A stretch of 64,000 nucleotides of DNA from Clostridiales bacterium (GTDB taxonomy: Bacteria; Bacillota; Clostridia; Christensenellales; UBA1242), in the NCBI GenBank assembly GCA_918292005.1, contig CAKJZJ010000006.1:1-64000 (forward strand), given 5' to 3'. Below the pieces are notes generated by a model that ran no database searches, had not been told where the DNA came from, and worked only from the letters and a program-made list of their open reading frames with translations. Each line of letters opens with the position of its first letter. Within the stretch, counting starts at the first letter, position 1. Of the stretch, positions 1-6,305 are shown piece by piece. A program made the translations under genes and the position numbers.

Positions 1-59
1 AGTCACTTATATACTCACAAGTAAAGACAAGTAAAAGGGAAATTATTTTTTAAAAATCG

Positions 60-88
60 TTGACAAGTCTAGTATTTTCTATTATACT
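60..88 (+). promoter_or_regulatory. promoter of tRNA-Glu
   Basis: TTGACA at 60-65 and TATACT at 83-88 are separated by 17 bases, a near-consensus housekeeping promoter. The predicted start is near 95, about 25 bases before the mature tRNA. Confidence 0.8.
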
Positions 89-118
89 AGCATTGTCGAA
101 TTTGAGATTTTTATATTT

Positions 119-193
119 GGTCCCATGGTCAAGAGGTTAAGACATCGCCCTTTCACGGCGGTAACAGGGGTTCGATTCCCCTTGGGACTACCA
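119..193 (+). tRNA. tRNA-Glu (UUC)
   Basis: The sequence folds as a cloverleaf. The acceptor strand GGTCCCA (119-125) pairs with TGGGACT (183-189) with a G-U first pair. The anticodon loop CTTTCAC gives anticodon UUC for glutamate. The T loop is TTCGATT, and CCA is encoded at 191-193. A strong promoter lies upstream and a terminator follows 7 bases after the CCA end, so it looks like a single-gene transcript. Its last 21 bases recur 186 bases downstream as part of a direct repeat. Confidence 0.97.
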
Positions 194-309
194 AAAAATA
201 AAGCCCGAAAGGGCTTTTTTTGTACCAAGAGGAATCGGTGTCTATAAGACACAGCACCAAAGGTGCATAACCCTTAGTTACCCGCAGAGCGCTAACAGGG
301 GTACTCGCC
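173..309. repeat. direct repeat unit 1 (tRNA-Glu 3' end, terminator and structured element)
   Basis: These 137 bases recur at 359-495 with five substitutions (244, 259, 266, 274, 287) and no gaps. The unit holds the last 21 bases of tRNA-Glu including CCA, the terminator hairpin, and about 88 bases with three further hairpins. The hairpins are GTGTCT/AGACAC (238-252), GCACC/GGTGC (254-266), and a longer one pairing 270-280 with 293-302. The 5-base segments at 222-226 (GTACC) and 300-304 (GGTAC) are also complementary. An ORF reading antisense through the block is a by-product of the tRNA sequence, not a gene. Confidence 0.9.
201..222 (+). terminator. terminator after tRNA-Glu
   Basis: The hairpin AAAGCCC-GAAA-GGGCTTT is followed by a T-run, a typical intrinsic terminator. 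An identical copy lies at 387-408 in the second repeat unit. Confidence 0.85.
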
Positions 310-358
310 ATGAAAGTAGGGCAAAGGAGAAGCGAGATATACTCAAGAATCGTATAGA

Positions 359-495
359 CGATTCCCCTTGGGACTACCAAAAAATAAAGCCCGAAAGGGC
401 TTTTTTTGTACCAAGAGGAATCGGTGTCTGTAAGACACAGCACCTAAGGTGTATAACCCCTAGTTACCCGCAAAGCGCTAACAGGGGTACTCGCC
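359..495. repeat. direct repeat unit 2
   Basis: This is the second copy of the 137-base unit, offset 186 bases from the first. It holds only the 3' end of a tRNA-Glu; the 49 bases before it (310-358) do not resemble a tRNA body. All five differences from unit 1 are structure-neutral. Positions 430, 445 and 473 are in loops. Position 452 turns a G-C pair into G-U, and 460 turns a U-G pair into C-G. It could be a tandem duplication, an att-like scar of an element that used the tRNA 3' end, or a copy of a dispersed palindromic element. Confidence 0.88.
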
Positions 496-505
496 GAATT
501 AAAAA

Positions 506-532
506 CAAAAAAACTACTGCGAATGCAGTAGT
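506..532 (-). terminator. terminator of tRNA-Met
   Basis: On the minus strand ACTACTGC-ATTC-GCAGTAGT (513-532) is followed by seven T (506-512). It lies about 60 bases after the tRNA 3' end. Confidence 0.85.
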
Positions 533-592
533 AACATAAAACTATGTTTTAGAGAAAAGCATATTAAAAGGGGAATAAATTGCTATTCTCAA

Positions 593-669
593 TGGTAGCG
601 GCGGTGGGATTCGAACCTACGACCTTTCGGGTATGAACCGAATGCTATAACCAACTAAGCTACGCCGCC
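593..669 (-). tRNA. tRNA-Met (CAU), elongator type
   Basis: The minus strand gives a 77-base cloverleaf. The acceptor GGCGGCG is fully paired, the anticodon stem is TTCGG/CCGAA with loop TTCATAC (anticodon CAU), the T loop is TTCGAAT, and CCA is encoded. The paired first base and the lack of three consecutive G-C pairs in the anticodon stem mark it as elongator rather than initiator. A CAU anticodon could also be a lysidine-modified tRNA-Ile, but the GGCGG acceptor fits Met. Confidence 0.93.
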
Positions 670-684
670 AAATATCACTTTTAT

Positions 685-713
685 ATGCTACATTAGTTTT
701 GTATGTTTGTCAA
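685..713 (-). promoter_or_regulatory. promoter of elongator tRNA-Met
   Basis: On the minus strand TTGACA (708-713) is followed after 17 bases by TAGCAT (685-690). The -35 is perfect and the -10 weaker. The predicted start lies a few bases before the tRNA. Confidence 0.6.
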
Positions 714-861
714 GAGAATGTGTAAAAATTTTTAAAAATATTAATCCCCATATTGTGCCTATTTTTTTATTTTTGCTTTGATGTGTTTTGGATAATTATA
801 TTTGATTTTTTGTTTTTATTTTTCTCTTTTTTTGCACAAATCAAATTTCCAAGCGAAGAAC

Positions 862-885
862 AAAAAAAAGCACCTAAAATGGTGC
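862..885 (-). terminator. terminator of tRNA-fMet
   Basis: On the minus strand GCACC-ATTTTA-GGTGC (870-885) is followed by eight T (862-869), 4 bases after the CCA end of the initiator tRNA. Confidence 0.85.
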
Positions 886-889
886 AAAA

Positions 890-967
890 TGGTAGCGGGG
901 GTGGGATTTGAACCACACGACCTTCGGGTTATGAGCCCGACGAGCGACCGAGCTGCTCCTCCCCGCG
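890..967 (-). tRNA. initiator tRNA-fMet (CAU), with an extra base in the T stem
   Basis: The minus strand has initiator hallmarks: an unpaired first base (C1 opposite U72), a 6-bp acceptor after it, an anticodon stem ending in GGG/CCC, loop CTCATAA, and encoded CCA. It is 78 bases long rather than the usual 77. The T stem reads GTGTGG against CCCAC, which pairs as five base pairs only if one U is bulged. The rest is standard. Whether the extra base is real or a sequencing or assembly error cannot be told here. Confidence 0.93.
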
Positions 968-1000
968 ACGAACTTTGTTTGTTTCCAAACTTCAGTAAGA

Positions 1001-1030
1001 ATTATACTACTAAAAAAATTAGTTTGTCAA
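1001..1030 (-). promoter_or_regulatory. promoter of initiator tRNA
   Basis: On the minus strand TTGACA (1025-1030), an 18-base spacer and TATAAT (1001-1006) form a near-consensus promoter about 33 bases upstream of the tRNA. Confidence 0.8.
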
Positions 1031-1067
1031 TACTTATTTTTAAATTTTATGGTTGAATCTATGGCAA

Positions 1068-1084
1068 ATGTCAAAAATTGACAT
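1068..1084 (-). terminator. hairpin after divIC, possible weak terminator
   Basis: ATGTCAA and TTGACAT form a perfect 7-bp stem with a 3-base loop just after the divIC stop. No long T-run follows on the minus strand, so termination is uncertain. Confidence 0.3.
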
Positions 1085-1086
1085 TC

Positions 1087-1368
1087 TTAGTTGCCTGTAT
1101 ACCAGGTCTCGTCTTGTTCTCCCCAGCCCAATACTTCTCTAGCATAGTTTTCTAGGTATTCTTCTCTATTGTTATTGTAATACGTATTGGTTGCATTGTA
1201 ATTGTTTATTTCTGATACCAATTCTGTTTTGTAGTTGTTTAAATTTTTGGATTTTGTCTTTAAATTGGCAATTTTTATCAATTGAAACGCAAGAATAACT
1301 AGCAGAATAAACATGACTGCTACCGTTATTGATGTTATTAATCTAATTACTTTTTCTTTTTTAGCCAT
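1087..1368 (-). CDS. divIC: DivIC/FtsB-family septum formation initiator
   Basis: This is a 93-residue bitopic membrane protein of the divisome that normally pairs with FtsL and DivIB at the division septum. Residues about 9-31 form one hydrophobic membrane segment, followed by a short Asn/Lys-rich helical stretch. The C-terminal motif YLENYAREVLGWGEQDETWY matches the family's conserved end (AREELGM.. type). The start overlaps the stop of yabQ by one base (TAATG), so translation is probably coupled. The order yabP-yabQ-divIC is the same as in Bacillus subtilis, which supports the call more than the weak sequence conservation alone. Confidence 0.85.
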   Translation of the reverse strand: MAKKEKVIRLITSITVAVMFILLVILAFQLIKIANLKTKSKNLNNYKTELVSEINNYNATNTYYNNNREEYLENYAREVLGWGEQDETWYTGN

Positions 1369-1733
1369 TATTTTAAAATTACCTTGCCAATATTACTATT
1401 TTTGAATTTTCCAATAATTCTTACTAGGATATTATACACACTTTTATATCCTTTGGCAAATATTTTTCCCAATGTTATTCTCTCTAGTATGATACCTAAA
1501 GTGTATGCAATTATTAAAAAAGCACGGATTTCTCCTAGATTTATCACATTTACCATGAAAATAAAAAATATTGTGCCTATTGCTGTTAATATTGCATTTG
1601 TTATTATTTCCACAATTTTATTTTTTGTTATTCTACACAATGCTTTTAGTAATCCGTAAATTATACCTAATACAATCCCACAAGAGAGCATTATTAGGAA
1701 CTCTCGCATTTGTAGTACATAAGAAATTTTCAC
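1368..1733 (-). CDS. yabQ: spore cortex biosynthesis protein YabQ
   Basis: This is a 121-residue multi-pass membrane protein with hydrophobic segments near residues 12-32, 46-63 and 68-85 and a basic C-terminal tail. YabQ is a mother-cell membrane protein needed for spore cortex formation. The assignment rests on topology, the MREFL..LSCGIVLGIIYG stretch at the first helix, and its place between yabP and divIC. It is shorter than the B. subtilis protein, as is common in clostridia. The GTG start at 1733 is chosen because AAAAGGA lies 7 bases before it and its first bases overlap the yabP stop (GTGA). An internal ATG at residue 9 is the alternative. Confidence 0.82.
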   Translation of the reverse strand: MKISYVLQMREFLIMLSCGIVLGIIYGLLKALCRITKNKIVEIITNAILTAIGTIFFIFMVNVINLGEIRAFLIIAYTLGIILERITLGKIFAKGYKSVYNILVRIIGKFKNSNIGKVILK

Positions 1734-2005
1734 TTAAACATCCTTTTAAAAAAATTCTGTGTTTTGCCATATTTAATTGTTTCTATGTTTCCATTTGCAA
1801 TTAAAATTCCATTTTCTGTGTCAATTTTTTGAACATGTAGATTATTGCCTAGAATAATTATATTTGTGTCATGTAATTTGGCACTGATTGATGATTCATT
1901 TGAATAATTTATTTCTAATATTCCGTCGAGTTTGATTTCTGAACGTTTGCAAATTGTTAGATTTTCGTCTAAATGTTTTGGCTGTTCTTTTAGTGTTTTT
2001 TCCAT
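1730..2005 (-). CDS. yabP: sporulation protein YabP
   Basis: This is a 91-residue soluble protein of the YabP/YqfC family, small all-beta proteins needed for cortex formation and usually made in the mother cell under sigma-E. The central region (residues about 25-75) is a run of beta strands with the family's pattern of short hydrophobic and polar alternation ending in GNIETIKYG. AAGGAGT lies about 8 bases before the ATG. It is the first gene of yabP-yabQ-divIC with overlapping stops and starts. No convincing sigma-E promoter was identified upstream, and the next gene is transcribed divergently. Confidence 0.85.
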   Translation of the reverse strand: MEKTLKEQPKHLDENLTICKRSEIKLDGILEINYSNESSISAKLHDTNIIILGNNLHVQKIDTENGILIANGNIETIKYGKTQNFFKRMFK

Positions 2006-2110
2006 TATTTTTACTCCTTATTTTTATTAATAATATGCAAAAAACATTAACATTATTACTTGTCTAGTTCGATAGTCCAAATTCAATTTTTGACTATAAA
2101 ATATAAATAG

Positions 2111-2139
2111 TTGAAATAGATGTTTTTTTAGTGTACAAT
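2111..2139 (+). promoter_or_regulatory. promoter of the flippase-like gene
   Basis: TTGAAA (2111-2116), 17 bases, TACAAT (2134-2139). The start is expected near 2146, giving a leader of only about 14 bases. Confidence 0.7.
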
Positions 2140-2159
2140 ATTAAGTAGAGGTTAGATTT

Positions 2160-3260
2160 GTGGATAATATTAATGAAGAAATAAAAAACAAAATGATTGA
2201 TAAAACATTCAGCTCATTTGAGAATTCCATAATAGATGCAAAACAACCTAGAAATAGATTTTTTAATGTATCAATAGTGCTACTAAATATTGCTGTTTTG
2301 ATACTTGCTACATTTTATGTCGCCAGTCAGTATGGATATGTAGAAATTGGCTTAGTATTCAATACATTGGATTATCGGTTTTTATGCATTGCTATAGGAG
2401 TGTATTTCTTGATGCTTATAGTCCAAGTAATTCCATTGGCGATACACATAAAGAAAAAATCGGGTTGCAATATATTTACACGAACATTGTTGGGAGAAAT
2501 TAGTTATAATTACTATCAATGTGTATCAATATACAATGGTTGTGGACTTAAAAAATCGATACTAGACATGACTAGTAAATGTGATAATAAAGAATTGGTT
2601 TTAGATACCAAATATTCACAAAAAATTTACTACGTTATTGCACGGTTTGTATTGCTTGTTTCGTGTGTGATATTGGGTGCAATACTTGTAATGGAACAGA
2701 TGCTAGTATGGTTATGGATCGGTGTTGTATTAATACTGCTAATAATGTTTAGGTTGATACTTAATATTCTGTTCATTAGAAATAGCAAAATAGTAATAGA
2801 TTTTGTAGGTAGAATTTGTAGACTTTTATACAAACTAAAATTGGTAAAAAATATAGATGTTCTTTACAATAAAATTATAGATAGATTTATATTGAATGCC
2901 AGGGCATTTAGACAAGACAAAAAGTTTATCTTCATATCCGTTTTTAGTTTAATATTAAACATACTATTATATGCCATGTTATACTGCTGTGCATTTATGA
3001 TGATTAATAATTTTGTTGCTATTGATTTTATACAGTTGCTCATTGGTGGAGTGATTTTAAAAACAATATTTGATGTATTCCCAACACCAAATGGGACACT
3101 TATTTTTGAGATATTGTTTGTGTTGATGTTTACCAATGTGTACTTAAAACAATACTTGTTTGTAGGCTTAATTATAACTAGATTATTTGTGTATTTTTTG
3201 AATGTTATAATGTATATATTTTTATTACCATTTCAGTGTATTAAAAAAGCAAAAAAGTGA
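2160..3260 (+). CDS. polytopic membrane protein, flippase-like (UPF0104 / LPG synthase TM type)
   Basis: This 366-residue protein has about seven or eight hydrophobic segments (near residues 38-57, 75-98, 156-176, 180-205, 251-277, 285-305, 316-332 and 336-358). The motif FPTPNGTLIFEILFVLMF near residue 307 resembles the conserved P-x-P-G-G..E..F..LF element of the lysylphosphatidylglycerol synthase TM / UPF0104 family. The segment around GEISYNYYQ matches the position of that family's first conserved block. Members move or modify lipids or lipid-linked sugars; the substrate here is unknown. The start is GTG, with AGAGG 8 bases upstream. The stop is TGA. It has its own promoter and a bidirectional terminator. 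Confidence 0.62.
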   Translation: MDNINEEIKNKMIDKTFSSFENSIIDAKQPRNRFFNVSIVLLNIAVLILATFYVASQYGYVEIGLVFNTLDYRFLCIAIGVYFLMLIVQVIPLAIHIKKKSGCNIFTRTLLGEISYNYYQCVSIYNGCGLKKSILDMTSKCDNKELVLDTKYSQKIYYVIARFVLLVSCVILGAILVMEQMLVWLWIGVVLILLIMFRLILNILFIRNSKIVIDFVGRICRLLYKLKLVKNIDVLYNKIIDRFILNARAFRQDKKFIFISVFSLILNILLYAMLYCCAFMMINNFVAIDFIQLLIGGVILKTIFDVFPTPNGTLIFEILFVLMFTNVYLKQYLFVGLIITRLFVYFLNVIMYIFLLPFQCIKKAKK

Positions 3261-3269
3261 TATAAAAAT

Positions 3270-3307
3270 TAATAGACTTCGGGAAGATAAAACGAAGTCT
3301 ATTTTTT
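3270..3307. terminator. bidirectional terminator
   Basis: AATAGACTTCG (3271-3281) pairs with CGAAGTCTATT (3293-3303) and is flanked by A-rich and T-rich runs. It separates two convergent genes and can serve both strands. Confidence 0.85.
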
Positions 3308-3320
3308 AGTAAATGATAAA

Positions 3321-4370
3321 TTAAATTATTGATTTTATATATTCGCTGTATGTTTTGCTGTTAATGTAGTTTTGTTTAATAATGACATAGTCACGATAGT
3401 TATTGTCACAAACGTAAGAATTATTGACAAAAAATATCTTAAATCCATTAGACAATAATAAATCCATTCGCTCATTTTTATTATCAATTTCTCCGAATGG
3501 ATATGCAAATAGTGGTGTCTCTTTTATTGCTAATTTTGTTTCGTTCAGCCATAGTGATAGGTCTTTTGCAAAGTCCAATTCTGGTAGTTCTTTTTGTGAT
3601 ATATATCGATAATTATTACATCCAAATTTCCATCCTAAATTTTTCAATCTATTGATTACATTTGTGACTCTTTTTAATTCCTGTTTGCTACTTGCATATT
3701 GATGGCATGTATTGTATCCTAGTATGCCGTTTTCTCCTGTGCAAAAAATTATTCCTTTTGCATTACCCAGATGAAAGTCGGGGTGTTCTTTCAAATAATT
3801 TTCTAGTATTAAAATAAACTCATTATCATACTGTACTCTATCCTGTATTGATTGCTTTGTGGTGTATGATGCTAGTTCATTATTTCTATCGATTATTATT
3901 TTATCTATCTCGCCACGATTTTGATAACTACTTTTGTATGATACATTATCGAATGTTAAAACAACTGGTTTTTTATTTTTAGGTAGGGCGAGTTTTTGTT
4001 TGTGTACTTGGCCTTCGTTTATTTTGTATATGTTGTCTATATCTACTACTATGTAATCATTTTTGTATAGAGCTTCCAAAAGTTCTTTAAATTCTTCTAC
4101 TGTTAGTTTTTCGTTGTTATTTCCTTGTCGCTCAATTTTTTCTGGAAATGCTATTAGTGTGGTAAAAGACAAGTACTCTATTTCACCCGTGTATTCCACC
4201 ATGTCTTGTTGTTGTGTTGTGTCATTATAATTGCGTGCCTGTATTATATTTCTATTCTGGTCTATTATTAAATGGATGATTGTGATACATAAAACCATAG
4301 TCATTATTATAAAAATCTTTTTAGTAGTATTATGTTGACTTTTTGTCATATATTCTATTTTTATTGTCAT
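3321..4370 (-). CDS. polysaccharide deacetylase-like protein, metal ligands lost
   Basis: This 349-residue protein has an N-terminal membrane anchor (residues about 19-37) and a NodB-like fold outside the membrane. The first NodB motif, normally TFDDG, reads TFDNV at residues 139-143, so the second Asp is Asn142. The second motif, normally an HS-x-x-H type, aligns with GCNNYRY at 250-256, with both His replaced (Asn252, Tyr256). A later block AYPFGE (residues near 295) keeps the family's third motif. The clostridial-type segment GNAKGIIFCTGENGILGYNT is present. Loss of the metal-binding triad argues against ordinary deacetylase activity; a binding or structural role is inferred. The start is uncertain: the first ATG has a poor ribosome site, and Met8 (4349) or Met23 are alternatives. 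Only 11 bases separate it from the divergent gene at 4382. Confidence 0.7.
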   Translation of the reverse strand: MTIKIEYMTKSQHNTTKKIFIIMTMVLCITIIHLIIDQNRNIIQARNYNDTTQQQDMVEYTGEIEYLSFTTLIAFPEKIERQGNNNEKLTVEEFKELLEALYKNDYIVVDIDNIYKINEGQVHKQKLALPKNKKPVVLTFDNVSYKSSYQNRGEIDKIIIDRNNELASYTTKQSIQDRVQYDNEFILILENYLKEHPDFHLGNAKGIIFCTGENGILGYNTCHQYASSKQELKRVTNVINRLKNLGWKFGCNNYRYISQKELPELDFAKDLSLWLNETKLAIKETPLFAYPFGEIDNKNERMDLLLSNGFKIFFVNNSYVCDNNYRDYVIIKQNYINSKTYSEYIKSII

Positions 4371-4381
4371 AAAGGTCTACC

Positions 4382-4729
4382 ATGTTTAATAAATTTATTT
4401 TGTTTGTTATGTTTTGTTTTATAGTAGTTTGTCTGTTTACCATGAGAGATATTACTCTGTATTCTATTCTTATGGATGCTAATATTGATTGTGTTTTTTC
4501 TGATAATATGAATTGTATTGAGTGTGATTTGGATATTTCTACTTTATGTTCTGTGCTTTCTTTAGATAATATTCATTATTGTTATGTGGGTAGCAGTTTG
4601 GTCTGTGAAGGATATACTGCCAAATTACATGATTACAAGGTTGTGAATGGTAAAAAGGTTAATATTCAAATGTCGTATTTTGACGAAAAATTGGTTGTCG
4701 GATATCCACTTATTTACAATTCGTTTTGA
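4382..4729 (+). CDS. small signal-anchored protein, possibly YwmB-like
   Basis: This 115-residue protein has an N-terminal hydrophobic segment (residues 4-22) that may be a signal peptide or membrane anchor. It is rich in Cys (eight, mostly residues 37-75). The C-terminal stretch VNGKKVNIQMSYFDEKLVVG, followed by YPLIYNSF, recalls the end of YwmB-type proteins of clostridial sporulation loci (GKKVNIQ...GTPLI-GSF pattern). It lies directly before spoIIQ, as ywmB-region genes often do. The match is by eye and weak. AAAGG lies 8 bases before the ATG. The stop is TGA. Confidence 0.5.
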   Translation: MFNKFILFVMFCFIVVCLFTMRDITLYSILMDANIDCVFSDNMNCIECDLDISTLCSVLSLDNIHYCYVGSSLVCEGYTAKLHDYKVVNGKKVNIQMSYFDEKLVVGYPLIYNSF

Positions 4730-4734
4730 TGTGT

Positions 4735-4763
4735 GTATAATTCGGATTTTATAGGTAAATTAT
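4735..4763 (+). promoter_or_regulatory. possible sigma-F-type promoter of spoIIQ
   Basis: GTATA at 4735-4739 matches the sigma-F/G -35. GGTAAATTAT at 4754-4763 partly matches the -10 (GGnnAnA..). The spacing is 14 rather than about 16, so this is tentative. spoIIQ is sigma-F-dependent in known spore formers. Confidence 0.3.
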
Positions 4764-4786
4764 TGAATATCGAAGTGGAGGTTTTT

Positions 4787-5368
4787 ATGGAAAATTTGAC
4801 GGTTGTACAGAAGATTAAATTATTTTTTAAAAGGTTTGGATATTTTATTGTTTTAGGTCTTATATTACTTACCCTTGTTATCACATTTGTGTTGATTGGT
4901 GTTAATGCTCGTAATCGTGATGAGATAACAGAGCCTGTTAGTGTGCAGGTGTCGCCGTTTATGCCAGTACTTAATGCATCAATTTATAAAGGCTATTATG
5001 GTGACGAATTAGTTTACAATGAGTCTTTGAAACAATGGGAAACGCATAATGGTATAGATTTTGCTGTTGCTACTGGTAGCAAAGTATATTCTATTTTAGA
5101 TGGCAAAGTTAGCAAAGTTTATTCCAATGTATTAGATGGTACTGTGGTTGTTATTAAACATAATAATGGGCTTGAGAGTTCGTATGGTTCTCTAGATGAG
5201 AATGTGCTGGTAAAGGTGGGTGATGATGTTTCTAGGGGAGAGACTATTGGTGTTGTGTCAAACTCGTCTTCTGCAGAGGCTTCTGCTGGATCTCACTTGC
5301 ATTTTTCTATGACTGACGAGGGTAAAAAAATTGATCCGGCATCTTATCTCAATATTAGTACGAAATAG
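4787..5368 (+). CDS. spoIIQ: stage II sporulation protein Q (LytM/M23 domain)
   Basis: This 193-residue protein has one membrane anchor (residues about 20-42) and a LytM-type M23 peptidase domain outside the membrane. In spore formers SpoIIQ sits in the forespore membrane and docks with SpoIIIAH during engulfment. The zinc ligands are all present: His87 and Asp91 in HNGID, then His170 and His172 in GSHLHF. The site thus looks intact, unlike the degenerate B. subtilis protein and like clostridial SpoIIQ. ATG at 4787 is chosen because GGAGG lies 5 bases upstream; the reading frame opens 18 codons earlier without a good ribosome site. spoIIID lies two genes on. Confidence 0.85.
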   Translation: MENLTVVQKIKLFFKRFGYFIVLGLILLTLVITFVLIGVNARNRDEITEPVSVQVSPFMPVLNASIYKGYYGDELVYNESLKQWETHNGIDFAVATGSKVYSILDGKVSKVYSNVLDGTVVVIKHNNGLESSYGSLDENVLVKVGDDVSRGETIGVVSNSSSAEASAGSHLHFSMTDEGKKIDPASYLNISTK

Positions 5369-5379
5369 TTTTCAATTGC

Positions 5380-5408
5380 TTTACACTTTTTCAAAAAATT
5401 GTTAAAAT
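5380..5408 (+). promoter_or_regulatory. promoter of acpP
   Basis: TTTACA (5380-5385), 17 bases, TAAAAT (5403-5408). An in-frame ATG at 5407 lies inside the -10, which confirms that the gene starts at 5437. Confidence 0.78.
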
Positions 5409-5436
5409 GTATGTATCAAACTTTAGAGGTGAAATT

Positions 5437-5673
5437 ATGTCTTTTGAAAAAGTTAAAAAATTGCTTGCTGAGCAACTTAATATATCAGCAGATACAATTA
5501 CAATGAAAAGTAGAGTTATAGAAGATTTGGGTGCAGATTCATTGGACGTTGTAGAAATGCTTATGATTCTCGAAGATGAGTTTAATGTTACTGTTACTGA
5601 CGAAGAGAGTTTAAAATTAAAAACAGTTGGAGATATCGTTAATCTTATTGATGCTAAAGCTAAAAAGAATTAA
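5437..5673 (+). CDS. acpP: acyl carrier protein
   Basis: This 78-residue acidic helical protein carries acyl chains on a phosphopantetheine arm during fatty acid and phospholipid synthesis. The attachment site is Ser35 in LGADSLDVVEM. The four-helix ACP pattern and length are typical. AGAGGTGA lies 5 bases before the ATG. It stands alone between spoIIQ and spoIIID with its own housekeeping promoter. No fatty acid synthesis genes are nearby, so it could be the general ACP or a specialised one. Confidence 0.93.
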   Translation: MSFEKVKKLLAEQLNISADTITMKSRVIEDLGADSLDVVEMLMILEDEFNVTVTDEESLKLKTVGDIVNLIDAKAKKN

Positions 5674-5754
5674 TTGGCTTTTTTAGGACATCTATTTTGG
5701 ATGAATTATACATTCACAATAGGTGTTTTTTTTGTTGTAATTTTTTATAATTTG

Positions 5755-5783
5755 TCATACTTTGTAGTTTTTTGTCATATCTA
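5755..5783 (+). promoter_or_regulatory. possible sigma-E-type promoter of spoIIID
   Basis: TCATAC (5755-5760) and CATATCTA (5776-5783), 15 bases apart, resemble the sigma-E elements (ATA ... CATACAnT). spoIIID is a sigma-E gene in known spore formers. The match is partial. Confidence 0.3.
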
Positions 5784-5851
5784 TTTATGGGAATAGAGAC
5801 TATATTTCTGGTCCTATTATTACCGAAAATTAATGTTCTTTTGGGGGTAAT

Positions 5852-6106
5852 ATGAGGAGTCGAGAAGAGATATTTGCCATATATATAATAGATGTGGCGT
5901 GTACTATTAGAAAGTGTGCCGAACATTTTGGGTATAGCAAAAGTACTGTACATAATGATTTGTCGAAAAAATTAAAAAATACTAATAAATTTCTGTATTA
6001 CAGGGTGTACAAAATTTTAGATAAAAACTTTGCGGAAAAGCATATCCGTGGTGGAATATCCACCAAATTAAAATACGGTCTTTTGAGAATAAAAAAACAG
6101 TCATAG
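5852..6106 (+). CDS. spoIIID: sporulation transcription factor SpoIIID
   Basis: This 84-residue DNA-binding protein acts in the mother cell to adjust sigma-E and sigma-K gene expression. The helix-turn-helix CAEHFGYSKSTVHNDLSKKL (residues about 24-43) and the C-terminal basic element KHIRGGISTKLKY (near residues 64-76) are the family's two conserved parts, at the expected spacing. GGGGG lies just upstream of the ATG. The stop codon falls inside the loop of the terminator hairpin. With yabP/Q and spoIIQ it shows that a sporulation programme is, or was, present. Confidence 0.94.
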   Translation: MRSREEIFAIYIIDVACTIRKCAEHFGYSKSTVHNDLSKKLKNTNKFLYYRVYKILDKNFAEKHIRGGISTKLKYGLLRIKKQS

Positions 6107-6122
6107 GGTGGGCTGTTTTTTT
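6091..6122 (+). terminator. terminator of spoIIID
   Basis: AACAGTC (6096-6102) pairs with GGCTGTT (6111-6117) with one G-U pair and an 8-base loop, followed by a T-run. The stem overlaps the end of the coding region. Confidence 0.78.
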
Positions 6123-6155
6123 ATTAATAAATGTAGCAATTAGACGATCAATCGT

Positions 6156-6184
6156 TTGACAAATTTTGACAAACTATATAAACT
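6156..6184 (+). promoter_or_regulatory. promoter of the first giant gene
   Basis: TTGACA (6156-6161), 17 bases, TAAACT (6179-6184). A second TTGACA lies at 6166-6171, and an inverted repeat ACGAT-CA-ATCGT (6144-6155) abuts the first -35. The predicted leader is about 115 bases and very AT-rich. Confidence 0.7.
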
Positions 6185-6305
6185 ATTTGTAACTATATAT
6201 ATTTATATATATATTTTTTTAGTAATTTTAATTTTTTGTGTGATAATAGATAGTAAGAATGCACATAAAAAATCCTGTAATTGCTATACAATGGAGAATG
6301 GAAAA

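Noticed and set aside
153-443. Minus-strand ORF of 96 codons across the tRNA-Glu repeats
   Set aside because: It reads antisense through tRNA and terminator sequence, duplicates itself only because the DNA repeats, and has no ribosome site.
222-495. CRISPR array
   Set aside because: Only two copies of a 137-base unit with an internal terminator; repeat size and spacing do not fit, and no cas genes are present. No other array was seen.
802-1056. Plus-strand ORF over the initiator tRNA
   Set aside because: It lies antisense to a clear tRNA and its terminator; no protein features.
6156-6305. 50-codon N-terminal extension of the first giant protein
   Set aside because: It begins at the -35 box itself and would hide the lipoprotein signal; the ATG at 6306 has a ribosome site and a perfect signal peptide.
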